DNA of 64,000 nucleotides from Cylindrospermum sp. NIES-4074. Lineage in GTDB: Bacteria > Cyanobacteriota > Cyanobacteriia > Cyanobacteriales > Nostocaceae. Positions 32,436 to 43,125 of this stretch are shown here, piece by piece; positions within the stretch are counted from its first letter, which is position 1, and each line of letters starts with the position of its first letter. The DNA is taken from NCBI GenBank assembly GCA_003994795.1, contig AP018269.1, positions 6,165,687-6,229,686 on the forward strand, given 5' to 3'. The notes beneath the pieces are model-generated. The model was not told the DNA's origin. It was given only the letters and a program-made list of their open reading frames with translations, and ran no database searches. The position numbers were made by a program, and so were the translations under genes.

Positions 32436-34283
32436 TTAGATTGTCACCGTCCAAATTCTGCCGTAGTTACCAGGAATTTTTACCCAATATTCCGAATAAC
32501 TGGGAACGCCAATTAAATTGTTTTCACCATGTAGTTCTTCTTGATAATCGCCGGCAATTGGAAACCAGAAGGGTACACTCTGCTCACTATCACCAAAGTT
32601 AAGTGCTACTAGGCTAAACTTGTTACCGTATTGACGAGAGAATAGCAAGACATTTTTTGAGTGATAACGGTCATAATTGTTGTAAAAGAAATGATTGCCT
32701 TGGGTAAACTGCGATTGTTGACGACGTAGTTTAATTAGCTTTCGTACTAAGCTAATCAGGCTGTTGCCAATGGAATCATAAAAATAATCCCATCGCACAG
32801 GTCGCAGCAACATTACTCGCCCAAAACCTTGTTCTGGGAGAAAATAGTTTTCACCAAATTCTTGACCTTGCCATAGCAGGGGAATACCTTTGGCTGTTAA
32901 TAACCCAATTAGGTAAGGTTGTACTTTATACCAAAGTTCTCGATTACCTTCTTGCAATAAATCGTTATCGCGTGCGATCGTGCCAAAGTTGCAGACAAAA
33001 CGAGAATGGTCGTGATTTTCAATATATTGCAGTGCTGTCTTGACAATTTTATCCCCGTTGACTGTAATCTCTTCTGGATAGCCATCCAGACCAAATTTAA
33101 AGCCAAGGTTAGCTAAATCGCCTTTGTTTCCCCGCGCGACACTTTGAGTTGCACCCAAGGTTTCATTTTGCCAGGTGCTATTGGTATAAGTCTGCTCCAA
33201 AATCTCTTTGGGTCCTTCTAATTGTTCAGCACACTGAATCAAATTAATGGTGTTGTTATTAAAAAATCTTTGCCAGTATTCACCAGCATTTTGCTTATCT
33301 TTGACTGTGTTGTAGGTGTTAAATACTAAGTTAGCATAGCCAACTCCAGTGCTACCATCCCAATAATTGGGCACGCAGTCATAGCGAAAACCATCAACGT
33401 GATAAACATCTAACCAGTGATAGTTAACTGTATAGAAAAAGTCTTGGGTAAACTTACGATTGTAGTCGGTACTTTCGCCAAAGTAATCTTTAGCAAATGT
33501 CCCCATAAAAGGATTTTCTCTATATCCTAATTTTCGGTAAAGATAAGAGTAGGGGAAATGATCACTTGTGTGACCATAGACGCCATCTACAATAACCGCA
33601 ATGTTATTTTGATGTGCTGCATCAATTAATTTTTGTAAATCTCTTCTTTTGCCAAAGCGTTCATCTACACCAAAATAGCCAATTGGTAAAAAGCCCCAAT
33701 CTACCGTCAAAGCTACGTTAGAAAGGGGCATGATTTCCAGGCAGTTAACTCCCAAATCTGCCAAATAGCCGAAGCGTTCAATTGTTTTGTCAATATCGCC
33801 GCCGAACTCAGCAATCATCAATTCGTACAGCACAATATCTTTTATAGGTGGAGTTTTCCAGGTAGTTTCTTGCTGACTCCATTCATATGGTTGATATCCT
33901 AAAGTGAAAGCAGATAATTTACCTACACCAAACTCTCGTGCAAAAGGGTCAATTATCCAATCTATATTTCCCTTATTAGGATTTTGGAGAAAATAGCGGT
34001 AAACATATCTTCCTGGCTCTCCCCAAGCCGCCTTAGGGTGCGGTTTTGGTTGCGTATTGATGTTTATTTGAGTTGACCAATAATCCCCATATTCTGGATC
34101 GATAGAATGCTCTAGTTCAAATATGAGTGGCTGAGTAATTTGCAGGAATTGGTCTTTTTCGTGGATGACTTTAACCCATAGGCGATTGCCATCATTTTTA
34201 GATACCCAAGGGAGAAATACTCCAAAATCAACAATACCGTTGGCTTCTCTTGCTCCTAGTTTATCCAAAGGTAGCAGTTTCAT
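32436..34283 (-). CDS. GH13 alpha-amylase-family enzyme with N-terminal CBM48-like domain
   Basis: A 615-residue cytoplasmic enzyme. The first 130 residues form a beta-sandwich (IVDFGVFLPWVSKNDGNRLW) like CBM48. The barrel has DIVLYELMIAEFGG, VDGVYGHTS, the nucleophile region HVDGFRYDCV, the acid LIQCAEQLEG, and the third acid in ENHDHSRF, so all three GH13 residues are present. The layout resembles glycogen branching or trehalose-forming GH13 enzymes, but the exact reaction is not determined. Near the GT4 gene just upstream on the same strand (252 bases). No signal peptide. Ends in the heptamer tract at 32432. Confidence 0.85.
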   Translation of the reverse strand: MKLLPLDKLGAREANGIVDFGVFLPWVSKNDGNRLWVKVIHEKDQFLQITQPLIFELEHSIDPEYGDYWSTQININTQPKPHPKAAWGEPGRYVYRYFLQNPNKGNIDWIIDPFAREFGVGKLSAFTLGYQPYEWSQQETTWKTPPIKDIVLYELMIAEFGGDIDKTIERFGYLADLGVNCLEIMPLSNVALTVDWGFLPIGYFGVDERFGKRRDLQKLIDAAHQNNIAVIVDGVYGHTSDHFPYSYLYRKLGYRENPFMGTFAKDYFGESTDYNRKFTQDFFYTVNYHWLDVYHVDGFRYDCVPNYWDGSTGVGYANLVFNTYNTVKDKQNAGEYWQRFFNNNTINLIQCAEQLEGPKEILEQTYTNSTWQNETLGATQSVARGNKGDLANLGFKFGLDGYPEEITVNGDKIVKTALQYIENHDHSRFVCNFGTIARDNDLLQEGNRELWYKVQPYLIGLLTAKGIPLLWQGQEFGENYFLPEQGFGRVMLLRPVRWDYFYDSIGNSLISLVRKLIKLRRQQSQFTQGNHFFYNNYDRYHSKNVLLFSRQYGNKFSLVALNFGDSEQSVPFWFPIAGDYQEELHGENNLIGVPSYSEYWVKIPGNYGRIWTVTI

Positions 34284-34535
34284 ATTGACATCCTTAATTA
34301 ATTGACTTTTTTGCTGGTCTTTCTGATGATGAAATTGAGTTAGAACCCAAACAAATTTTATACTACTCCAGAAACTGAAGTAGTACCTTTCGTCAAGTTA
34401 TCTAAGCTTGGTTAGGAATTTATGCAAGTATAAAAGGAAAATTATATCTCTTATCCATATTCTGTTTTAAATTATTTGCCAAGGGTAGCTAAATTTAACT
34501 ACCCCTAAAGTCACATATGAAACATCAAGTTTTAT

Positions 34536-35726
34536 CTAAAACCACACAATTTGCGATCGCTCTTTCACAACTCGCTGATAAACCTCCTCTGTTTGCTGGG
34601 CTAATTTCGGCCAGCTAAAACGGCGCTCTAAATCCTCATAAGCATTATCAATCAGCCATTGCCGATAACCTGGATTTTTCAAAACTTCCAAAATTCCCCA
34701 AGCGAGGGAATCAGGATTATTGACCCAAGTCACAATACCTGTCTTGGTGTGTTGTACCACTTCTGGAAAACCGCCCGTATCTGAAACTACTACAGGTACG
34801 CGAGAAGCAAAGCTTTCTAAGGCCACAATTCCAAAAGGTTCATAAAGACTGGGAAACACCGCACAATCGGCAATGGTTTGGAATCTATCTAAGTATGCAT
34901 CGGAGAGAAAGCCCGTAAAATAGCATTTATGCCAAATTCCTAAATCCCAAGCTTGGCGTTTGAGATGATCAGTATTACCGCCGCCAATGATCACAAATTT
35001 AACAGCACCTCCCATTTCTGCCAGGATCTTGGGAGCAGCATTCAGTAATACATTTATACCCTTTTCATAGGTCATACGACCGAGGTAGTAAACGATTTTT
35101 TCGTGGTCTTCAGCAAATTGGCGGCGAAAATCCTGAGCATAAAAGTCTTCGCGATGTTGTTTTTTTTCTGGGCGTATACCGTTATAAATCACATCGATTT
35201 TGTCATACGGACTGTGTAGTGCTCGTTCTACTTCCCGTCGCATATATTCCGTACAAACGATTACTCGCCAAGCATTATAAGCTAGCAGATTTTCTTTGTC
35301 ATTAATATAGCCTTGGGTAGGATTGTGAATACCGTTATAGCGACCGTATTCAGTCGCATGAATCGTGGCAATGAGGGGGATTTTAAAGTTATGTTTGAGT
35401 GCGATCGCCGCATCCCCAACTAACCAATCATGAGCATGAATGACATCAAACGGCCCTTCTTCTAAAAGCAACTTACCGCCATGATGTCCCATACTCTCGT
35501 TGAGGTTGACTACCCAGTGAAAAAAGTCATTACTTTGAGCCACTGGTACGCGATGTACATAAACCCCCTCCACCACCTCATATAGGGATGCCTGACCAAA
35601 CTCTACTGTAATTAAGTGAATTTCATGGCCCAGCTTGACCAATTCCGGGTACAACTCCGCCACATGACGCGCAATTCCCCCAACTATCCTTGGTGGAAAT
35701 TCCCAACTCAGTACTAGTATCTTCAT
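34536..35726 (-). CDS. Glycosyltransferase family 4, glycogen-synthase-like
   Basis: A 396-residue GT-B enzyme. The start MKILVLSWEFPPRIVGGIAR has the GT4/GT5 glycine motif, followed by DVIHAHDWLVGDAAIAL, IHATEYGRYNGIHNPTQG, the nucleotide-binding LGRMTYEKGINVLLNA and the second domain ending PSLYEPFGIVALESFASRVP. The pattern matches archaeal/cyanobacterial GT4 glucan synthases (GlgM/GlgA-like) that use ADP-glucose. The GH13 gene is downstream on the same strand. The donor is inferred, not shown. Confidence 0.85.
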   Translation of the reverse strand: MKILVLSWEFPPRIVGGIARHVAELYPELVKLGHEIHLITVEFGQASLYEVVEGVYVHRVPVAQSNDFFHWVVNLNESMGHHGGKLLLEEGPFDVIHAHDWLVGDAAIALKHNFKIPLIATIHATEYGRYNGIHNPTQGYINDKENLLAYNAWRVIVCTEYMRREVERALHSPYDKIDVIYNGIRPEKKQHREDFYAQDFRRQFAEDHEKIVYYLGRMTYEKGINVLLNAAPKILAEMGGAVKFVIIGGGNTDHLKRQAWDLGIWHKCYFTGFLSDAYLDRFQTIADCAVFPSLYEPFGIVALESFASRVPVVVSDTGGFPEVVQHTKTGIVTWVNNPDSLAWGILEVLKNPGYRQWLIDNAYEDLERRFSWPKLAQQTEEVYQRVVKERSQIVWF

Positions 35727-35959
35727 TTACTCCCCTCCCCGATGATTTACAATTATCTAAAAAACTACATTTATCTAAAAATACAAAGTGTGACAATTGC
35801 CATAGGTATGGTTACTAAAATTTTTAGATTTTTTAATAGTTTTTTTGAAAAAGCTGATCAAAGGTTATCAAGGTTGGGGAACTGGTTGCACTTTTCTTAA
35901 TTAAAACCCAGGCTGAAACTCGTAATACTAGCAGCTGCTATTGACAGCATTTAGGCAAG

Positions 35960-36095
35960 GGGCAGGGGAGTGTGGGGAGTGTGGGGAGTGTGGGAAGTGT
36001 GGGAAGTGTGGGGAGTGTGGGGAGCAGGTGGAGTAATTTTCCCCATTACCAATTACCAATTACCAATTACCAATTACCAATTACCCATTACCTTA
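35960..36095. repeat. Tandem AGTGTGGGG nonamers and ATTACCA heptamers
   Basis: GGGAGTGTG units (35966-36023) and then ATTACCA units (36043-36091). The tracts end 16 bases before the stop codon of the methyltransferase gene. Confidence 0.85.
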
Positions 36096-36111
36096 TTGCC
36101 CTCAAACCCTA

Positions 36112-37008
36112 TCAGACATTGCGTGTGGCAACACACATGAGTGATAGAGCAGCTTGTGGTGAATCTGGATTGATCCCAGACAATAATTGAGCAAAGCGAT
36201 ATTTCCTATCAGCTTGGCCATAATTGCCCTGTAACACATGAGCACCGATTGTATGGTTGTGGGGATAAAGTTTGACTGTAAAGCCAAGCGGCTCTAGTAT
36301 TTTGGTGAAAAGTTCTGGTGTTACTCCATCACCTGGTCGATGATGAACCTCAGTTGCTAATCCCCAAGTTTGCTCTGCTGTTGAGCTATGGCCTCCTCGT
36401 TGGATTAGACGATACAGTGGTAAGCGTAGGTTCCATAACCACATACCCAGTCCTGTTAAATTCCAAGCACTAAGCTGAGGGTCGTGATCCATAATTAAGA
36501 TGCCGCCCGGACGAACTAAACGGGCTGCTTGCGCCAATACCACTTCCATGTCATCGCAATGATGCAAAGTGGCATTGAGTGCCACTATATCAGCAAAACT
36601 GTTAACGAAAGGAAGTTGGTGAGCATCTGCCAGTATGGGCGTATAACCGATAGACTGGGCCATTTCTAGTGCCCCATAGCTAACATCCACGCCGATGAGC
36701 AACCGTGGCGCTCCCCCCAGTGAAGCATACAGATTGCCAGGCCCACAACCGATATCTACCACAATTTTGTTATCCCAACTACCAGTAGCAGCCCGCCAGC
36801 GAGACTGGAAGGCTTCATCACGGTGACAAGCTTCAAAGTAGTTTTTCGCCCATTCAGGATGTCCAAAGTAATAACTATTAGCTTGTATGGCTGGACTGGG
36901 AGCAGAAATTGGGCTAATGAGAATACTGTTTTCGTCTAAATCAGCATGAAAATCTGAGGCGAGATAAGGCTCTAGGACTGAATAGGAAGAAGTCACCATG
37001 CTTATCAC
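36112..37008 (-). CDS. Class I SAM-dependent methyltransferase
   Basis: A 298-residue cytoplasmic protein. SAM motif I VVDIGCGPGNLYASLGGAPR, acidic loop GVDVSYGALEMAQS, motif around LADAHQLPFVNSFADIVALN and LVRPGGILIMDHDP mark a Methyltransf_11/UbiE-like fold. The substrate is not clear. A 48-residue N-terminal region precedes the SAM fold. It has its own promoter, with the divergent gap toward 37009. Confidence 0.8.
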   Translation of the reverse strand: MISMVTSSYSVLEPYLASDFHADLDENSILISPISAPSPAIQANSYYFGHPEWAKNYFEACHRDEAFQSRWRAATGSWDNKIVVDIGCGPGNLYASLGGAPRLLIGVDVSYGALEMAQSIGYTPILADAHQLPFVNSFADIVALNATLHHCDDMEVVLAQAARLVRPGGILIMDHDPQLSAWNLTGLGMWLWNLRLPLYRLIQRGGHSSTAEQTWGLATEVHHRPGDGVTPELFTKILEPLGFTVKLYPHNHTIGAHVLQGNYGQADRKYRFAQLLSGINPDSPQAALSLMCVATRNV

Positions 37009-37234
37009 CTTTATTAAGATCCTGTTTGAGTTTGGTGTAGAGTTAAGCTGTTATTTTTGTCAATTTTGAGGGAATATGAGCAAATTTTGGATTAATTTGA
37101 GGAGTTAGGCACTCTACAAATTTGCAATAATGTAGATTATGAGACTTAAATAATTTAAGTCTTTTCCCATAACCATGATTTGCTTTCATCAAAAATGGCA
37201 CTAATCCTTAAGTAGTAGGACTTGGGATTAAGAT

Positions 37235-37406
37235 AGAAGATCATTAGCATCATTGTTGTCTGCTTTCAGATAGAGATTTCATGGTTTAAATTCTAAGAAG
37301 CAGAGTGTCCGAGATTACTTAGAAGATCATTAGCACTATTGTTATCTGCTTTCAGATAGAGATTTCATGATTTAAATCATAAGAAACCCGGTTTCTGAAA
37401 TTACAT
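37235..37406. repeat. 86-bp tandem duplication
   Basis: Two adjacent copies (37235-37320 and 37321-37406), starting AGAAGATCATTAGCA, each with CTGCTTTCAGATAGAGATTT. About 80% of bases agree. The region has no gene; it lies between the methyltransferase gene and lepA. Confidence 0.75.
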
Positions 37407-37433
37407 CCACGTAAATGTCAGAAACCGGGTTTT
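37384..37433. repeat. Inverted repeat AAACCCGGTTTCTG / CAGAAACCGGGTTT
   Basis: A 14-bp perfect stem with a 20-base loop, followed by TTT. Overlaps the end of the 86-bp repeat. Forms a terminator-like hairpin. Confidence 0.75.
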
Positions 37434-37564
37434 TAGTAGCTTGTGATTTGGGTTTAACTCAAATTAGGGTTGCAGGTTCGGGGAAGAAGAGGAAAGGGAA
37501 AAGGGGGAAATACTTTTCCTGTGCCTTTTCCCCACGCCCGACACCTTCGCTGTTTGAGAAACTA

Positions 37565-37732
37565 AGAGTAATCCACTTTCATAAATTATCCCGTAGGGTG
37601 GGCGTCTCGCCTGCCCCCGAACAGGCGAGACGCCTGTTCTACAAAATATTTGGGATACTTTTGAATGCCCCCGAACAGGCGAGACGCCTGTTCTACAAAA
37701 TATTTGGGATACTTTTGAAGTTGAAACACTCT
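37565..37732. mobile_element. Hairpin-rich repeat element of about 170 bp, copy A
   Basis: Begins AGAGTAATCCACTTTCATAA and ends GAAGTTGAAACACTCT, which are imperfect inverted repeats. The interior holds two copies of GAACAGGCGAGACGCCTGTT followed by ctacaaaatatttgggatac. Copy B is at 53372-53547. Copy A ends four bases before the lepA stop codon (37737-37739). Confidence 0.75.
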
Positions 37733-37736
37733 AATG

Positions 37737-39548
37737 CTAGTTTTGATCTAAGCGCAGCACAGCCATAAAAGCTTCCTGGGGTACATCCACTGTTCCCACA
37801 GATTTCATCCGCTTTTTACCCTTGGCTTGCTTTTGTAAGAGTTTCTTCTTGCGGCTAATATCACCACCGTAGCACTTAGCTAGTACGTCTTTCCGCAAGG
37901 CGGGAATGTGTTCGCTGGCGATGACTTTACTACCAATGGATGCCTGAATTGGCACTTTAAATTGATGACGAGGAATCAGTTCTTTTAGCTTTTCAGCCAT
38001 TGAACGTCCTACCCCATAGGCTTTATCACGGTGGACAATCATCGCCAAGGAATCCACTGGATCACCGTTAATCATGATATCCAACTTCACCAAAGGATTT
38101 TCTCGGTAGCCAATGAGATGATATTCCATGCTGGCGTAACCACGCGATCGCGATTTCATTTGGTCAAAAAAGTCTGTAACCACTTCTGCCAAAGGAATTT
38201 CGTAAGTAAGTGTGGTGCGTCCTTGGGTGAGATATTTCATATCTTTGAACACACCACGCCGATTTTGCGATAACTCCATTAAAGAACCAACGTAGATTTC
38301 TGGCGTAATCATTTCTACTTTGACATAGGGTTCTTCTATTCTTTCGCGTTCGTTGGGAGAAGGTAACCGGCTAGGATTGTCAATGTACAGTTCCTCACCT
38401 TTGATGGTGATGACTTTGTACACCACGGAGGGGGCTGTAATAATTAAATCTAAGTTATACTCTCGCTCTAGGCGTTCTTGGACAATTTCCATGTGCAGCA
38501 AACCCAAGAACCCGCAACGGAAGCCGAACCCCATCGCGCTAGAAGTTTCTGGTTCGTAGTGTAGCGCCGCATCGTTGAGTTCAAGTTTTTCTAGGGCTTC
38601 CCGTAAGTCTTCAAATTGGTCTGCATCGATGGGGAACATGCCACAAAAAACCATTGGGTTAGCTTCGGCGTAACCAGGCAGGGGTTCTGCGGCTTTGGCG
38701 TTAGCTAAAGTAATGGTATCACCCACCCGTGCATCGGCTACTGCTCTAATTGATGCCCCTAGATAGCCTACTTCCCCAGCGTGCAGTTCGGCAACTTGCT
38801 TTTGGGTGGGGGAGAGAACGCCTAACTCATCAATTTCAAATTCTTTCCCCGATGCCATCAAATGAATGCGATCGCCTTTTTTCAGGGTGCCGTCCATCAC
38901 CCGAAAATAAACGATCACTCCTCGGTAACTATCGTAATAGCTATCGAAAATTAACGCCCGGACACGTTCATCTACGGTGTTGGCTGGTGGGGGAATCCGT
39001 TCCACAACTGCTTCTAAAATTTCATCAATCCCTAGTCCTTCTTTAGCAGATGCCAAAATTGCCCCACTGCAATCTAGACCAATGATTTCTTCAATTTCAC
39101 CAATTACCCTGTCTGGTTCTGCCCCTGGCAAATCGATTTTATTTAACACTGGGATAATTTCCAAATTATTCTCCAGTGCTAAATACACATTTGCCAAGGT
39201 TTGCGCTTCCACACCTTGAGAAGCGTCTACTACTAACAGCGCCCCTTCACAAGCTACAAGTGAACGGGACACTTCATAAGAAAAGTCAACGTGTCCCGGA
39301 GTGTCAATCAAGTTCAGCACATACTGCTGACCATCCTTGGCTGTGTAGTTCATCCGGGCAGCTTGCAGCTTAATTGTAATGCCGCGCTCCCGTTCCAGAT
39401 CCATGTTATCGAGAAACTGTTCCTTCATCTGTCGGCTTTCTACAGTGCCAGTGGCTTGTAGTAAGCGATCGGCGAGGGTTGATTTCCCGTGGTCAATGTG
39501 AGCAATAATACAAAAATTGCGAATGCGAACTGCGGGAACGTCAGTCAT
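37737..39548 (-). CDS. lepA: Elongation factor 4 (LepA)
   Basis: Ribosome-back-translocating GTPase. 603 residues from the start [20 protein letters not shown] at 39548, which matches known LepA; the longer reading to 39587 adds 13 unlike residues. GTPase motifs: [15 protein letters not shown] (P-loop), [12 protein letters not shown]. The C-terminal LepA_C ([39 protein letters not shown]) is complete. The stop lies four bases after copy A of the hairpin element, which may end the transcript. Confidence 0.97.
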   Translation of the reverse strand: MTDVPAVRIRNFCIIAHIDHGKSTLADRLLQATGTVESRQMKEQFLDNMDLERERGITIKLQAARMNYTAKDGQQYVLNLIDTPGHVDFSYEVSRSLVACEGALLVVDASQGVEAQTLANVYLALENNLEIIPVLNKIDLPGAEPDRVIGEIEEIIGLDCSGAILASAKEGLGIDEILEAVVERIPPPANTVDERVRALIFDSYYDSYRGVIVYFRVMDGTLKKGDRIHLMASGKEFEIDELGVLSPTQKQVAELHAGEVGYLGASIRAVADARVGDTITLANAKAAEPLPGYAEANPMVFCGMFPIDADQFEDLREALEKLELNDAALHYEPETSSAMGFGFRCGFLGLLHMEIVQERLEREYNLDLIITAPSVVYKVITIKGEELYIDNPSRLPSPNERERIEEPYVKVEMITPEIYVGSLMELSQNRRGVFKDMKYLTQGRTTLTYEIPLAEVVTDFFDQMKSRSRGYASMEYHLIGYRENPLVKLDIMINGDPVDSLAMIVHRDKAYGVGRSMAEKLKELIPRHQFKVPIQASIGSKVIASEHIPALRKDVLAKCYGGDISRKKKLLQKQAKGKKRMKSVGTVDVPQEAFMAVLRLDQN

Positions 39549-40031
39549 ATACCATCTTTGCTGAAGTAGCAACCAAAGTGAAAGCAATTTACTTAATGTA
39601 TTTTAATGCTTTCTTCGCCAAGACGGGTAATGGGTTATGGGCAAAGAGGAGAAGAAATTATTTTGTCCCATGACCAATGACTCTCAAGACAGGTGAACTT
39701 TTAAGAAGATTGTGAAAGTCTATTGATAGCTGCTGGTATTCAGCAACTAGAAGCGTACAATAAATATAAATTAAGCACATCTAAATATCATGGACGATTA
39801 CTAATCGTAATTGTCCTCAAACTGTGTTTTAGTGAAAAAACTTCTAGAGTTCTTGTCTAGCAAGGTATATGAAAACTGCCATCTTATTACCTGAACAAGT
39901 GTTAGTTTGGCACTATTTCGGGGAACTATGTAACTGTACTATCTCAGATTTGTGCAGTTAAATAGCCCGAATGATGAATATAGCTGCTTGACAAAGTTTT
40001 TAGACAAAACAATTTCAGAGCATCTAAACCC
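39549..40031. other. Intergenic region
   Basis: Divergent promoter region between lepA and the small gene at 40032. Nothing recognisable was seen in it apart from AT-rich sequence. Confidence 0.4.
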
Positions 40032-40268
40032 ATGAATATGCAAGAAAAACCTACCGAAGCGGAACACAGACAAACCGATAAGGTAGAAATCGCCGTCCGC
40101 CTAGACTCTGAGTTAGTAGAGCAAATTCAGCATCTCACCAATGACCCCAGTAAAGTGATTGAGGTGGCAATCCGTCAGTGGTTACGGGGGGATGTACCTA
40201 GAGATGATGAACTAACACGCACTCCAGTGCGGACTCCTGTTCCTCCACGGGGTGAATGGAACGACTAA
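40032..40268 (+). CDS. Small ribbon-helix-helix-like protein
   Basis: A 78-residue protein with a polar N-terminus, KVEIAVRLDSELVEQIQHLT and KVIEVAIRQWLRGDV, the strand-helix-helix order of ribbon-helix-helix regulators, and a Pro-rich tail (TPVRTPVPPRGEW). No toxin gene is adjacent. Unknown target. Moderate confidence in the fold only. Confidence 0.6.
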   Translation: MNMQEKPTEAEHRQTDKVEIAVRLDSELVEQIQHLTNDPSKVIEVAIRQWLRGDVPRDDELTRTPVRTPVPPRGEWND

Positions 40269-40415
40269 GTGTTCTAGAAAACGTTAGCCAAAGATTAAGA
40301 AAATGTGAAATTTGTCGTTCTGGACGCCAGAAATGCCAAAAATGTCTGATTAAAAATGTGAAAGCTGTAAAACTTTATGCCAAAATTTAAGCAGCTTTAG
40401 TATAAGCACGGTGGG

Positions 40416-42239
40416 ATGCCATTTGTCTATCCAACTCGATTAATGACTATTACTGCCAATACTCAATTGCCGAATTTATTTCCCCAGAATCTGGAATCTA
40501 TTCCAAATAACAATCATGGCGTATTGCCAACTCTTGATTCTGAGTTGGTGTATACCCAAGATGGGGCAGGGCGCTATCTGACCTTTTATTGGCAGCAGAG
40601 CGAACTCCTGGGGTTAAACACTGAGAACATAGTTGAAGAGCTAAATAGGAATCAAGACTTTGAACCTGTAGACAAAGTTTCTTATTTAGAAAGGTTACAG
40701 CGGGTTTTAACAAGTTTAGTGCCGGAAAGGGTTCAGTGTTGGTTTAGTTACCGCCAGGAGTTATTTGAGTTGGAGTTGGCGATCGCTCCCTTGATGCCGC
40801 GATTGGGCGAAACTGCAACTACAGTTTTGGTTATGGGGCGGTTACTGCAAGCTAAAGTCAATACCCTGCAAGTGAATGGGGGATTAAAAACACCCACTCC
40901 ACTAGAGTTGTCCGTGCGACCGCGAAGCGTGCCGCAGGTATCGCGAAACGTGTCGCAGGTATCGCAGCAACGCCAGAAACTAGTAAATAAAATTACTAGT
41001 AATATCCGGCGGACATTGGATCTAGATATTATTTGGCAGCAAACAGTTGACAGTTTAGGGAAAGCCCTAGAGCTAGAGCGGTGTATTATTTGTCCTTACC
41101 AGCCCTCTAGCTCCAAGGTGAAGGTGATAGCAGAGTATCACCACCCAGAACAAGACTCAATGGTCGGCTCAGAGATAGATGTAACTTCTGAGCCAGCCTT
41201 TGCCCAGGCCCTAGAAACCTTGGAACCAATTGTCATGGACGTGAGTGGAGCTAATCAGTTTCCGCAGCAGAAAATTTTGGTAGTTGCCACTTGCTATCAA
41301 GATCAAGCCAATGGTTTGATTGCCATGAACGTGCGGGATGAATGCTACCCCTTGACAGAATTAGAACTGGAACTAGCAAAGGAAGTAGCAGATCATCTGG
41401 GAACTGCGATCGCCCATGCTACCTTATACAAAGAACTAGAAGCAGCACGGCAAAAAGCAGAAGAAGCTTCCCGCCTCAAAAGCGAGTTTTTAGCCAATGT
41501 CTCCCATGAAATTCGTACCCCCCTCAATGGAATGATTGGCTTCTTAAAGCTGATTTTAGAAGGGATGGCAGATGACCCAGAAGAGCAAAACCAGTTTTTG
41601 ACAGAAGCTCACCATTTATCAATACATCTACTGAATATCATCAATGACATCTTAGATATTGCCAAAATCGAAGCAGGCAAAATGGAGTTAGATTGTTCTC
41701 CAGTCAGCTTAGATGAGCTATTCAATGATGTAGAAAATTTCATGCGCCCCCAGGCAGAGATGAAAAAACTGAGCTTTCAGATGCAAAAGCCTGCTACCTC
41801 CGATGAAATCATCGTCCAAGGCAACTACCAACGACTGCTACAAGTCATGCTCAATTTGGTGGGTAATGCCATCAAATTTACCCATGAAGGTGGTGTCACC
41901 ATCAGCGCTGATGTAGTCCTGAAAAAGGGAATGGCGAAATCACCCAGCCAGCAATTACCTGGTAAAGTCAAAGTCCGTGTAGCAGACACAGGCATTGGCG
42001 TTTCTCTGGACAAACAAGATAAACTGTTTCAATTATTCTCTCAAGTAGATGGCTCCCGCACTCGCCATTATGGCGGCACCGGTTTGGGGTTGACAATATC
42101 CCAAAAACTAGTTGAGGCTATGGGCGGTGAGGTACATTTTTATAGTCTTGGTGAAGGACTTGGCTCAACAGTCACCTTTACAGTGCCACTATATGGATCT
42201 ACCGTTCCCCTGATGCTAATCAAACCCCAGTCAAGCTGA
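40416..42239 (+). CDS. Hybrid-free sensor histidine kinase with PAS-like and GAF domains
   Basis: A 607-residue soluble kinase. Residues about 35-140 form a PAS-like fold ([20 protein letters not shown]), about 200-345 a GAF domain ([14 protein letters not shown], with the CC-poor pocket typical of non-bilin GAF), and then HisKA with H364 in [13 protein letters not shown] and HATPase ([34 protein letters not shown]). The linker between PAS and GAF contains [18 protein letters not shown], encoded by a GC-rich short repeat inserted in frame (40912-40965). The start could also be 40443 (MTITANTQ). No response regulator gene next to it. Confidence 0.88.
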   Translation: MPFVYPTRLMTITANTQLPNLFPQNLESIPNNNHGVLPTLDSELVYTQDGAGRYLTFYWQQSELLGLNTENIVEELNRNQDFEPVDKVSYLERLQRVLTSLVPERVQCWFSYRQELFELELAIAPLMPRLGETATTVLVMGRLLQAKVNTLQVNGGLKTPTPLELSVRPRSVPQVSRNVSQVSQQRQKLVNKITSNIRRTLDLDIIWQQTVDSLGKALELERCIICPYQPSSSKVKVIAEYHHPEQDSMVGSEIDVTSEPAFAQALETLEPIVMDVSGANQFPQQKILVVATCYQDQANGLIAMNVRDECYPLTELELELAKEVADHLGTAIAHATLYKELEAARQKAEEASRLKSEFLANVSHEIRTPLNGMIGFLKLILEGMADDPEEQNQFLTEAHHLSIHLLNIINDILDIAKIEAGKMELDCSPVSLDELFNDVENFMRPQAEMKKLSFQMQKPATSDEIIVQGNYQRLLQVMLNLVGNAIKFTHEGGVTISADVVLKKGMAKSPSQQLPGKVKVRVADTGIGVSLDKQDKLFQLFSQVDGSRTRHYGGTGLGLTISQKLVEAMGGEVHFYSLGEGLGSTVTFTVPLYGSTVPLMLIKPQSS

Positions 42240-42351
42240 AAGTCTTGCTCTGCTTGCAGAAACGCCTGTTCTTATGAGTAAGTTTCACAAATCAAATAGG
42301 ATTGCCATAGACTTTAGACTACACTGATAAAAGTGCAGTCAAAGTGCTTGT

Positions 42352-43011
42352 ATGACAGTTCAGAAAACAGCAGGCGTTTTATTCCAAACCGCTTATGAAA
42401 GTCGTTACACTTGGGACGAAAACTTTCCCGGTTACAGTGCAAATGTGCAACTGCTACAGGGCGATCAAGTTTACACTGGAAAAATTCGCATTAACCGTGA
42501 CTTGAGTGTAGAAGTAACGGATATTGCCGATGTAGAAGTAAAAGAAGGAATCCATATCCAGTTACAGGAAATAGTCACCCGTTGCCAACGCTCCGATTTT
42601 CAGCAGTCTTACGGTAAGTTCGAGTTTACCGAATGTGAGACAAACGAAACTGGGGTGGTGGAAATCTTAGTCAAAGGTGACTCTATAGATTCCCATTATA
42701 AAATCCGAGAGCAGGAGATTAGCCAAGAAATTCGGGTGATGGGACGCATGGCTTTAGTGATTGATACTCACGAAAACTTCGATACAGGTTCCGGCTATAT
42801 TGCAAGTCGCTACGATGTGGTATTCCGCAATTCCCAAACCAATCAAGTTAACAGCGTGCTGAAATTTGCCGATACCTATGAAAAAGTTGGCGACTATTAC
42901 ATAATGACCAAACAGATTGTGCAAGAGTATGAAGAGGGCGTTAGCAGCGCTCAGTCCATAACTGAGTTTAGCTACTCTAATATCACACTGCTAGCACCAG
43001 CAATCGTTTAG
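42352..43011 (+). CDS. DUF3386 family protein
   Basis: A 219-residue cyanobacterial protein. Opens with AYESRYTWDENFPGYSANVQ and contains RINRDLSVEVTDI, DTHENFDTGSGYIASRYDVV and YYIMTKQIVQEYEEG, the DUF3386 hallmarks. It is a beta-rich soluble protein with no signal peptide and the function is not known. Monocistronic, followed by repeat sequence. Confidence 0.85.
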   Translation: MTVQKTAGVLFQTAYESRYTWDENFPGYSANVQLLQGDQVYTGKIRINRDLSVEVTDIADVEVKEGIHIQLQEIVTRCQRSDFQQSYGKFEFTECETNETGVVEILVKGDSIDSHYKIREQEISQEIRVMGRMALVIDTHENFDTGSGYIASRYDVVFRNSQTNQVNSVLKFADTYEKVGDYYIMTKQIVQEYEEGVSSAQSITEFSYSNITLLAPAIV

Positions 43012-43013
43012 TT

Positions 43014-43125
43014 AAAGGGTCATTGGTCATTGGTCATTGGTAATGGGGAAAATTACTCCCCCTGCTCCCCTGCTCCCCTGCTCCCCACACTCCCCACACT
43101 CCCCACACTCCCCCAATCCCCAATT
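43014..43125. repeat. Heptamer and CTCCCCACA tandem repeats
   Basis: GGTCATT units (43018-43040) followed by CTGCTCCCC and then CACACTCCC units (about 43064-43112). Similar tracts occur at 57763-58010. Confidence 0.85.

Noticed and set aside
37415-37768. 117-codon plus-strand frame with APEQARRLFYKIFGILL repeated
   Set aside because: Produced by the two hairpin copies of the repeat element; overlaps the lepA end.
38977-39373. Plus-strand frames across lepA
   Set aside because: Shadow frames antisense to a well-supported gene.
40416-42239. Phytochrome-like bilin-binding GAF in the histidine kinase
   Set aside because: The GAF has no Cys-His lyase pair in the typical place, so I call only a GAF domain.
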